18,268 bases of DNA, taken from an uncultured Lachnospiraceae bacterium. Its GTDB lineage: Bacteria > Bacillota > Clostridia > Lachnospirales > Lachnospiraceae. The position numbers were made by a program, and so were the translations under genes. The DNA is taken from positions 1 through 18,268 of the forward strand of contig CACYBJ010000199.1 in the NCBI GenBank assembly GCA_902772565.1, written 5' to 3'. Under the pieces are notes generated by a model that saw nothing but the letters and a program-made list of their open reading frames with translations, was not told the DNA's origin and searched no databases. Shown here piece by piece: positions 1 to 6,657 of this stretch (position 1 is the stretch's first letter; the number at the start of each line of letters is the position of its first letter).

Positions 1-560
1 ATAGTGGCGCTGACATTGGAATTATTGTCAATTATGCTTCTTACGGTAGCATAATCCTTGCCTACGTCGGTAACTATACCCACAAGACCGTGTCCCGCAA
101 TAACATTCATGCCTTCCTTAAGGCCGTTGTCGGTTCCCTTATCGATGGTAAAGACACCGTTGTATCCTGTGGTATCTGTCGCAATGATATGAGCCCCTAC
201 GGTATGGTATTCGCTGTACTTTTCGGACAGTTCGAACAAAGCCTTCAGATTCTCAAGTTCATAGGAATCCTGAAGGAGCTGGTCGTATTTTGCCTTAAGG
301 GAATCATACTGGCTTTTCAGATTATCGTTTTCCTTTTGAAGCTCAGCCACATCATCGAACTTATCTCCCATTCCCTTCATGCTGTTGCCTATGGTGGTCA
401 TGCCTTTTTCGGCAGGCACAAAGCAGGAATTAAAGAATCCTCTTACAGGAGCATAAAGCTCCGGAAACCTGTAAGATGTGAAAATGATAATCACCAGGAT
501 AATGGTTGCGAACATAAGAAAATACTTAGGCTGTAAATTGTATTTATACTTCCTGTTCAA
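1..560 (-). CDS. mreC: Cell-shape protein MreC, N-terminal part (runs off the window)
   Basis: MreC is a bitopic membrane protein that links the cytoplasmic MreB filaments to the external peptidoglycan-synthesis machinery in rod-shaped cells. The 186 codons visible read as a basic N-terminus (about residues 1-13), one transmembrane segment (about 15-29), a coiled coil (about 70-112, with QKENDNLKSQYDSLKAKY) and the start of the beta-rich domain (about 120 onward, with GYNGVFTIDKGTDNGLKEGM). The rest lies beyond position 1. The only start codon between the upstream in-frame TAA and the membrane segment is a TTG at 558-560. This lies inside the end of mreB (17-nt overlap), with GGAGG at 573-577 some 12 nt upstream. 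Gene order radC-mreB-mreC is classical for Bacillota. Identity is confident; the TTG start is deduced by elimination. Confidence 0.9.
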   Translation of the reverse strand, partial: MNRKYKYNLQPKYFLMFATIILVIIIFTSYRFPELYAPVRGFFNSCFVPAEKGMTTIGNSMKGMGDKFDDVAELQKENDNLKSQYDSLKAKYDQLLQDSYELENLKALFELSEKYSEYHTVGAHIIATDTTGYNGVFTIDKGTDNGLKEGMNVIAGHGLVGIVTDVGKDYATVRSIIDNNSNVSAT

Positions 561-1563
561 GTTTGTACTTGCCCTCCATTATCAGTGCAAGGCCGTTGAT
601 CGCTGTATCGCTTGGGTCTTCGGCGGTTTTTATTTCAAATTTAAGATTATCTTTTAAATACTTTTCAAGTCCTTTTATGGACGAAGTTCCTCCGGTAATC
701 GTAATACCGCATTTATAGAAGTCTGATGCGAACTCCGGCGGAATACGCTCAATTACGGATTTAATATTGTCAATCAGGCTGTTTAAGAATTCATCTGCAT
801 AAGGTCTTGCAAGACTGTCTGTAAGAAGCAGTTCCTTCGGCATATTATCAACAAGATCGATGCCGTAAACCTTTTCGGTTCTGTCATCGTCCTCCAAAAG
901 AGTAAGAACATTCTTCTTGCAGTTTTCAGCAGTTTTCTTGCCGATGATAAGATTGTAATTTTTCTTAACGCCGGCGCTGATGGCATCATCGATATCCTTA
1001 CCGCCGTTCTTAAACAAGCGGCTGTGAAGTATGGTTCCGCCGGCAATGGCAGATACTTCCGTGGTCTCGGCTCCGATGTCGCAGATAAGGGTGCCTTCCG
1101 TGCGGTTAAAGTCTATTCCGCAGCCGATGGCATCCACTGCCGGCTTATCATAAAGAAGCACACGGCTTGCCCTGATGAAACTCTTATCGATAACATCATA
1201 GAAGGCTTTCTTTTCAAGTTCGGACAGATCGGCAGGTACCACCAGGTGGAATTCCGCACCGTAGAACTTTCCGATTTCTCTGGTAAGGTCAAGAAATACG
1301 CAGTTCATAAAGGAAACCATGCGGTCAAAACTTGCGATAACACCGTTGATCAGCGGAAAGATTACTTCAATCTGCTCCGGTACTTTGCCATACATATCGT
1401 AGGCCTCGTCACCGATGGCTATTACCGTCTTTTTATTCTTTACGGCAATGGCAGTCTTCTGAACGTATACCAGTCCCGTACCCTTTTTATAGATTTTAAT
1501 GGTATCGGTTCCGAAATCTATTCCGAAGCATTTAGTTTTTCTCTTAAATAAACCTGTTCTCAT
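544..1563 (-). CDS. mreB: Rod shape-determining protein MreB, divergent
   Basis: This is an actin-like ATPase of the MreB family, which forms membrane-associated filaments that guide lateral cell-wall synthesis. At 339 aa it has the family's usual length. It keeps the overall landmarks: phosphate-1 motif GIDFGTDTIKIY (14-25), VPADLSELEKKA (109-120), phosphate-2 motif CDIGAETTEV (161-170), and adenosine motif ITGGTSSIKGLE (289-300). Several of these differ from the usual consensus: DIGGGTT reads DIGAETT, GIDLGTANT reads GIDFGTDTI, and LTGGGALL reads ITGGTSSI. It begins 10 nt after the radC stop and overlaps mreC, so the three are probably cotranscribed. The position between radC and mreC makes MreB the best name. 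The divergence leaves open a paralog with altered nucleotide handling if another mreB exists elsewhere. Confidence 0.87.
   Translation of the reverse strand: MRTGLFKRKTKCFGIDFGTDTIKIYKKGTGLVYVQKTAIAVKNKKTVIAIGDEAYDMYGKVPEQIEVIFPLINGVIASFDRMVSFMNCVFLDLTREIGKFYGAEFHLVVPADLSELEKKAFYDVIDKSFIRASRVLLYDKPAVDAIGCGIDFNRTEGTLICDIGAETTEVSAIAGGTILHSRLFKNGGKDIDDAISAGVKKNYNLIIGKKTAENCKKNVLTLLEDDDRTEKVYGIDLVDNMPKELLLTDSLARPYADEFLNSLIDNIKSVIERIPPEFASDFYKCGITITGGTSSIKGLEKYLKDNLKFEIKTAEDPSDTAINGLALIMEGKYKLEQEV
573..577 (-). promoter_or_regulatory. Ribosome binding site supporting the TTG start of mreC
   Basis: GGAGG on the minus strand lies within the last codons of mreB, 12 nt upstream of the TTG at 558-560. 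The spacing is longer than optimal. Because the site is inside mreB, mreC translation is probably coupled to translation of the end of mreB. Confidence 0.45.
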
Positions 1564-1573
1564 AGTAATATGG

Positions 1574-2260
1574 TCAGTTGATGTAACCCATTACATTCAG
1601 ACTGACAAACTTTTTATCTCCGATAATGATATGGTCCAGAAGCTTAATACCAAGTATGTCTCCAGACCTTTTTACTCTCTTGGTTACGTCTATATCGTCC
1701 CTGCTGGGAGTAGGATCTCCGCTGGGATGATTGTGCAGCAGAATAATGTTTACGGCATCTGCCGCAAGGGCTTCTATAAAGATTTCTCTGGGCGAAACCA
1801 GGGAAGAATTAACGGTTCCCATGGAAAGATCGAAATCCTTAATAAGGCCGCCTTTGGTATCCAGAAAAAGGACTTTGGTCATTTCCCTTTTCAGGTAACG
1901 CATTTCTTCCATGTAATACTCGGCAACTGATGTTGGGTCGGTGAAGCTGGTCCTGTTAATAAGACTTGCCTGCCTTATCCTTCTGGAAAGCTCCAGCATG
2001 GATGAAAGCTGGACTGCTTTTACTTCCCCTATGCCCTTTATCTTCATCAGTTCCTTGACTGACATGTTAAAAAGCCCCAGTATGCCTTCGCCGGAATTTA
2101 CGGAAAGCATGTATTCTGCTATGTCTTCGCAGGAGTTCCCTGCATTTCCGCTCCTTATAAATATCATAAGAAGCTCTTTGTCGCTAAGTACAGACGGTCC
2201 GTACTTAAGACATTTTTCGAAGGGCATCATGCTGCCCTCTTCGCTTTTTTTCATTACCAT
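1574..2260 (-). CDS. radC: RadC/YsxA family JAB-domain protein
   Basis: This is a RadC-family (UPF0758) protein of 228 aa, the normal full length. It has an N-terminal helix-hairpin-helix-like segment (LMKIKGIGEVKAVQL, about 71-85) and a C-terminal JAB/MPN+ domain. The complete metal-site pattern H-x-H-x7-S-x2-D is visible in HNHPSGDPTPSRDD (His176, His178, Ser186, Asp189). The family was once tied to DNA repair, but its biochemical role remains unsettled. Two in-frame ATGs compete for the start: 2260 (4 nt after GGAGG) and 2254 (10 nt after it); neither spacing is decisive. It is the first gene after a good sigma-A promoter at 2303-2331 and lies 10 nt ahead of mreB, an arrangement also known in Bacillus. 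Confidence 0.93.
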   Translation of the reverse strand: MVMKKSEEGSMMPFEKCLKYGPSVLSDKELLMIFIRSGNAGNSCEDIAEYMLSVNSGEGILGLFNMSVKELMKIKGIGEVKAVQLSSMLELSRRIRQASLINRTSFTDPTSVAEYYMEEMRYLKREMTKVLFLDTKGGLIKDFDLSMGTVNSSLVSPREIFIEALAADAVNIILLHNHPSGDPTPSRDDIDVTKRVKRSGDILGIKLLDHIIIGDKKFVSLNVMGYIN

Positions 2261-2302
2261 TTTTCCTCCGTCTGCTCTCTCCGGGGAAAAATTTCGAAAA
2301 AT

Positions 2303-2331
2303 ATTTTACCATATAATGGCCGTTGTTACAA
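2303..2331 (-). promoter_or_regulatory. Candidate sigma-A promoter for radC-mreB-mreC
   Basis: On the minus strand, TTGTAA (2326-2331; 4 of 6 matches to the -35 consensus) and TAAAAT (2303-2308; 5 of 6 matches to the -10 consensus) are separated by exactly 17 nt. A TGG immediately before the -10 makes an extended -10 element. A transcript would begin near 2296, leaving about 36 nt of leader with GGAGG at 2265-2269. The -35 starts two bases after the ynbB-family stop codon. Seen by eye only. Confidence 0.6.
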
Positions 2332-2332
2332 T

Positions 2333-3613
2333 TTACAGTTTGATTATGCCCGCATTTACCATTTCATTTAATGACATGATAATGCCGAATTTGGCATGGT
2401 ACCATGTGAGTCCGCCCTGGAAATAAATAGCATATGGCTCTTCAATGGGACCGTCTGCGGAAAGCTCAATGGACGAACCCTGTATAAAGTTTCCGGCTGC
2501 CATGATTACGTCACAGTGATAGCCTGCCATAGGATAAGGCTCCGGAGCCACGAAGCTGTCAACCGGGGCTGCTTTCTGGATTCCTTTACAGAATGCAATC
2601 ATAGCCTCCGGTGAGCCCAAAACTATGGACTGAATAATGTCATGTCTTGACTCTGTGGCGTTGGGCACACACTTGTATCCCAGCCTCTCGTAGACATTTG
2701 CCGCAAAAATCGCACCTTTTTCGGCAGATGCGGTAACTGTCGGTGCGAGGAACAGTCCCTGATAAAGGAGACGGTTTACATCAAGAGATGCACCTACGTC
2801 TTTTCCCAGACCTGCTGTAGTGAGTCTGATGGCGCATCTGTCAATTAATTCCTGCTTTCCGGCAATGTATCCGCCGATGGGAGCAAGGCCGCCGCCGGGA
2901 TTTTTGATTAAGGACCCCACCACAAGGTCCGCGCCTACATCAGAAGGCTCGATTTCTTCCACTAACTCGCCGTAGCAGTTGTCTACCATGATATAGACTT
3001 CCGGTTTAATGCTTCTTATGAAGCCAATCAATTCGCCTATCTGACTAACGGAAAATGTAGGTCTGGTCTGATAACCTTTTGAACGCTGAATAGTAACCAG
3101 CTTGGTTTTCTCGTTTATGGAATTACGAATAACGTCATAATCGAAACTGCCGTCGGGGAGCAGATCTGCCTGTCTGTAGGTGATTCCGTACTCTTTAAGG
3201 GAACCGCAGGCAGGTCTAATACCGATAATGCTCTCCAATGTGTCATAGGGCTTTCCCACAGGGGAAAGAAGCTCGTCTCCCGGTCTTAAAATGCCGTTTA
3301 ACGCAATAGACAGCGCATGGGTTCCGCAGGTAATCTGGGAACGTACAAGTGCTGATTCTGTGTGAAATACGGAAGCATAGACGCTTTCAAGAGTATCTCT
3401 TCCGATATCATTGTGTCCGTAACCTGTTGTTCCGGTCATGCAGGCTTCGGATACGTTATTATCCTGAAATGCCTTAAGAACCTTGAGCTGATTTACTTCG
3501 GCTATGCGGTCGATTTCGGCAAATCTTTCCTTAAGTGAATCTTCTGTTTCAAGGCAGAACCTTGAAACTTCGGGGGCAACCCCCATGATGGTGTAAATAC
3601 TTTCCAAACTCAT
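2333..3613 (-). CDS. ynbB: PLP-dependent YnbB / aluminium-resistance / methionine gamma-lyase-like family protein
   Basis: This 426-aa protein belongs to the fold-type I PLP family annotated variously as aluminium resistance protein, YnbB, or methionine gamma-lyase family (related to Cys/Met-metabolism enzymes). PLP contacts are visible: the Schiff-base lysine is probably Lys237 in GSLIKNPGGGLAPIGGY, and Asp211 in VDNCYGELVEE should pair with the pyridine nitrogen. The N-terminal TGTTGYGHNDIGRDTLE (60-76) and SQITCGTHALS (92-102) segments fit the cofactor-phosphate region. Its true substrate is not established for the family. It follows miaA by 57 nt, which matches the miaA-ynbB neighbourhood of Bacillus. 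GGAGAG (3623-3628) lies 9 nt upstream of the ATG. No truncation is seen. The family call is firm; the reaction is unknown. Confidence 0.85.
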   Translation of the reverse strand: MSLESIYTIMGVAPEVSRFCLETEDSLKERFAEIDRIAEVNQLKVLKAFQDNNVSEACMTGTTGYGHNDIGRDTLESVYASVFHTESALVRSQITCGTHALSIALNGILRPGDELLSPVGKPYDTLESIIGIRPACGSLKEYGITYRQADLLPDGSFDYDVIRNSINEKTKLVTIQRSKGYQTRPTFSVSQIGELIGFIRSIKPEVYIMVDNCYGELVEEIEPSDVGADLVVGSLIKNPGGGLAPIGGYIAGKQELIDRCAIRLTTAGLGKDVGASLDVNRLLYQGLFLAPTVTASAEKGAIFAANVYERLGYKCVPNATESRHDIIQSIVLGSPEAMIAFCKGIQKAAPVDSFVAPEPYPMAGYHCDVIMAAGNFIQGSSIELSADGPIEEPYAIYFQGGLTWYHAKFGIIMSLNEMVNAGIIKL

Positions 3614-3670
3614 TTTCTATTACTCTCCGTGATTATTATAAGGGCTATTCCCCTTTAAATGTTTTAAGAC

Positions 3671-4609
3671 TTAATTAATTATTCCTTTACTCTTTGTGAC
3701 CTCAAGGATGTGCGCAAGAATTTCATCATCGCTTCCGTAGTCGGGGCGGTTTAACATTTCCAGTTCCTTTTCCCTTCTGAACCAGGTAAGCTGTCTCTTG
3801 GCAAAATGCCTTGTGTCACGCTTAAGAATATATACCGCTTCTTCAAGCGTAATCTCTCCCGTAAGGTAACGGTATATTTCCTTGTAACCAAGGCCCTGCA
3901 TGGATACATAGGAAAGGTCGTACCCCTCGTCCATCAAGGCTTTTACTTCGTCTACAAGTCCGTCCTTAAGCATAATATCGACGCGCCTGTCAATTCTCTC
4001 ATAAAGCTTTGCCCTGTCATCATTAAGCACAAAATAGGCAAAATTATAGGGGGATTCGCTGTTTCTCTGCTCCGCATTATGTTCAGAGATGGGATAGCCG
4101 TTTAATTCGTAAAACTCAAGAGCTCTGATGACTCTTTTTACGTTATTCATGTGGATTATTTCAGTAGATGCAGGATCCACTTCCATAAGCCTGTTATATA
4201 AAACTTCCGGACCTTTTTCGGCAAGTTCTCTTTCCAGTCTTTCCCGGACTGATTTATCGCCCTCTTCTTCGAAATCTATATCGTAAAGTACGGCCTGAAT
4301 ATAAAAGCCTGTGCCTCCGGTAATAATGGGAATGCAGCCTCTGGATTTTATATCGATAATGGCTTTCTTAGCCTCTTCCTTAAACCTGAAAACATTCCAT
4401 TCTTCTGAAGGGTCGCAGATATCGATCAGATGATGCTTTACTCCCTGCATCTGCCCGGGAAGTATTTTGGCGGTGCCGATGTCCATCTGCCTGTATACCT
4501 GCATGGAATCGGCACTGATTATCTCACCGTTTACGGCTTTGGCAAGTTTTAGGGAAAGTTCTGTCTTTCCTACTGCCGTAGGGCCGGACAGAATAATCAG
4601 TTTCATCAT
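3671..4609 (-). CDS. miaA: tRNA dimethylallyltransferase MiaA
   Basis: MiaA transfers a dimethylallyl group from DMAPP to N6 of adenosine 37 in tRNAs that read codons starting with U, the first step toward ms2i6A. The 312-aa protein has the P-loop GPTAVGKT (9-16), the DSMQVYR substrate segment (34-40), GGTGFYIQA (98-106) and the C-terminal RDTRHFAKRQLTWFRR block typical of the family. Its ATG at 4607-4609 overlaps the mutL stop by four bases (ATGA), so translation is probably coupled to mutL. A second ATG follows immediately (4604-4606), and which one is used cannot be decided here. Length and motifs indicate an intact enzyme. Confidence 0.97.
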   Translation of the reverse strand: MMKLIILSGPTAVGKTELSLKLAKAVNGEIISADSMQVYRQMDIGTAKILPGQMQGVKHHLIDICDPSEEWNVFRFKEEAKKAIIDIKSRGCIPIITGGTGFYIQAVLYDIDFEEEGDKSVRERLERELAEKGPEVLYNRLMEVDPASTEIIHMNNVKRVIRALEFYELNGYPISEHNAEQRNSESPYNFAYFVLNDDRAKLYERIDRRVDIMLKDGLVDEVKALMDEGYDLSYVSMQGLGYKEIYRYLTGEITLEEAVYILKRDTRHFAKRQLTWFRREKELEMLNRPDYGSDDEILAHILEVTKSKGIIN

Positions 4610-6621
4610 ATGATTCTCTTAAATTTCTTCTCTATTTCCGACTTGGAAATCGTAATGATAGTTGGTCTTCCGTGAGGACAGTGATAAGGATTTTCAAGAG
4701 TAAGAAGTTCTTTGATAAGAGCCTCCGCCTCGGTTTCGGAAATCTTTTCGTTGCCTTTTACCGCAGCCTTGCAGGCCATGGTAGCTATTCTGTGATCCAC
4801 ATGCTTAAGCACTCTCTTGGTGGGGCTTTCCGCCAGATCGTCAAGAACGTCTTTGAAATAGTCCTCGCCGGAGAAATTATAGAGTTCCGCCGGCACAGCG
4901 GTTATCTGATATTCTCTGTCACCGAAGGGTTCGATTTCAAAACCCGCATCCTTAAAATGCATCCAGTTGTCATCAAGAATGTTCTTTTCGGACATGGACA
5001 GGGAAACGATCAGAGAAGGAAAAAGCTGCTGTGAGCAAACCTTGTTCTCCTTGTACTTCTTCATGAATCTCTCATAGAGCACTTTTTCATGAGCCGCATG
5101 CTGATCAATCATAAACATGGAATTATCCATTTCTATGATCCAATATGTTTTAAAGAGCTGGCCGATAATCCTGAACTTAGTCAGTTCCTTATCGTTCATA
5201 AACTCTTCTTTATCAAGGATTGAAACCTGACGGTAACTGTCAGGCTCCGGAAATACCGTTCCGGCTGCCGTATCAAAGCCGGTATTTACGGCAGATTCGG
5301 ACACTTGTGAAGCTTCCTTGGAACTTTCGTAAGTGTTTAAAATCTTCTTTTCACCGAAGTAGTCGGTATTTACTGCGGGTTCTGCAGTATTCTCAGCAAT
5401 CGGCGGGGTGACCGTTACATCAAAAGGAACTTCGGAACTATCCTTTGCCTCGGGTTTATTCGTTGACTCAGGACTGCCGGATGCCGGAAACGCATTGTTA
5501 TTTACAGTCTCCTTCTTGAATTCCGAAAGCCTTACGCTTTCGAAACTCTGAGGCATATGCTGGAGCACCTGATTGGAAGTCTGATCGTCTGCATTAACAT
5601 CCTTTGCTTCAAGAGTGGAATCCACTATAAGATTGGCTTTGTGAATCGCGTCACTCAGCACGCGCACTATTTCACCGTAATAATAATCTCCGTCATAAAG
5701 CCTTACTTCCATTTTGGATGGATGCACATTTACATCCAGTTTATCGAGAGGAAATTCAAAATGAAGAGAGGTAAAAGGATACTTATAATGCATGGTATAT
5801 CCTCTGTAGGCCTCTTCTATGGACTTTGTAATGATTGGAGACTTGGAATATCGTCCGTTAATATAATAGTTTTCGCAGATACGGTTTCCGCGAAGAATTA
5901 CCGGCTTACCGATGTATCCTTCCATTTTAAAAGCTTCGTTTTCATAGGAAATCCTGATCAGATTGGATACTATGTCACGTCCGTATATGGAATAAAGAGC
6001 ATCTTTTTCACTGCCGTTTCCGTTGGTAAAAAGTATGGTTTTACCGCCGCTTATAAAGCGAAAAGCAATTTCCGGATGAGACACGGCAAGTCTGTTTAAG
6101 CAGTCACCGATATAGCCTGTTTCCGTCATATTGCTCTTAAGGAATTTCCTTCTGGCAGGCACATTATAAAAAAGGTCACGTATAATAAGAGTTGTGCCGT
6201 CGGGGCAGCCTGCCTCTTCGTAACTCTTCTCCTCTCCGCCTTCAATAACATACCTCACACCGAGAAAATCCTCGGCACGCTTGGTAAGAAGTTCAACCTT
6301 GGCTACTGCGGAAATACTTGAAAGAGCCTCGCCTCTGAAGCCAAGACTCTTAATCTTATCCAGATCTTCTTCGTTTTTTATCTTGCTGGTTGAATGCCTT
6401 AAAAAGGCAATCTTAATATCATCAGGATTGAATCCGGAACCGTTATCGGATATTCTGATTACGCTTTTTCCGCCGTCCTTTATTTCGCAGGTAATCTGGG
6501 TGGCACCGGAATCAATGGAGTTTTCAACCAGTTCCTTAACAACGGAGAAGGGTCTGTCAACCACTTCTCCCGCTGCTATCTTATTAATTGTTTCTTTGTC
6601 TAATAACCTGATATTTCCCAT
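4606..6621 (-). CDS. mutL: DNA mismatch repair protein MutL (endonuclease type)
   Basis: MutL is the matchmaker ATPase of mismatch repair. In bacteria lacking MutH it also nicks the new strand. The 671-aa protein shows the GHKL ATPase motifs in order: ELVENSIDSGA (30-40), DNGSGF (59-64) and GFRGEALSSI (94-103). An unconserved linker follows at about 335-475. The C-terminal domain carries every metal-site motif of nicking MutL proteins: DQHAAHEKVLYE (506-517), ACKAAVK (616-622), CPHGRPT (648-654) and a terminal FKR (667-669). It should therefore be an active endonuclease. It follows ftsK by 36 nt and overlaps miaA by 4 nt. mutS, often directly upstream of mutL, is not in this window. Confidence 0.97.
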   Translation of the reverse strand: MGNIRLLDKETINKIAAGEVVDRPFSVVKELVENSIDSGATQITCEIKDGGKSVIRISDNGSGFNPDDIKIAFLRHSTSKIKNEEDLDKIKSLGFRGEALSSISAVAKVELLTKRAEDFLGVRYVIEGGEEKSYEEAGCPDGTTLIIRDLFYNVPARRKFLKSNMTETGYIGDCLNRLAVSHPEIAFRFISGGKTILFTNGNGSEKDALYSIYGRDIVSNLIRISYENEAFKMEGYIGKPVILRGNRICENYYINGRYSKSPIITKSIEEAYRGYTMHYKYPFTSLHFEFPLDKLDVNVHPSKMEVRLYDGDYYYGEIVRVLSDAIHKANLIVDSTLEAKDVNADDQTSNQVLQHMPQSFESVRLSEFKKETVNNNAFPASGSPESTNKPEAKDSSEVPFDVTVTPPIAENTAEPAVNTDYFGEKKILNTYESSKEASQVSESAVNTGFDTAAGTVFPEPDSYRQVSILDKEEFMNDKELTKFRIIGQLFKTYWIIEMDNSMFMIDQHAAHEKVLYERFMKKYKENKVCSQQLFPSLIVSLSMSEKNILDDNWMHFKDAGFEIEPFGDREYQITAVPAELYNFSGEDYFKDVLDDLAESPTKRVLKHVDHRIATMACKAAVKGNEKISETEAEALIKELLTLENPYHCPHGRPTIITISKSEIEKKFKRII

Positions 6622-6657
6622 ATACTGCGATAGTTCCTTAAAATTGTTCCTGTATTG

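Noticed and set aside
90..536. Plus-strand open reading frame of 148 codons
   Set aside because: It is antisense to mreC, whose membrane segment, coiled coil and beta-domain start read clearly on the minus strand.
3635..3640. Perfect TATAAT on the minus strand upstream of the ynbB-family gene
   Set aside because: No acceptable -35 lies at 16-18 nt and there is no TG extension. The predicted leader would be very short. Left uncalled.
3638..3661. Possible terminator after miaA (AAGGG and CCCTT arms)
   Set aside because: The stem is only 5 bp and is followed by ATAATAAT, not a T tract.
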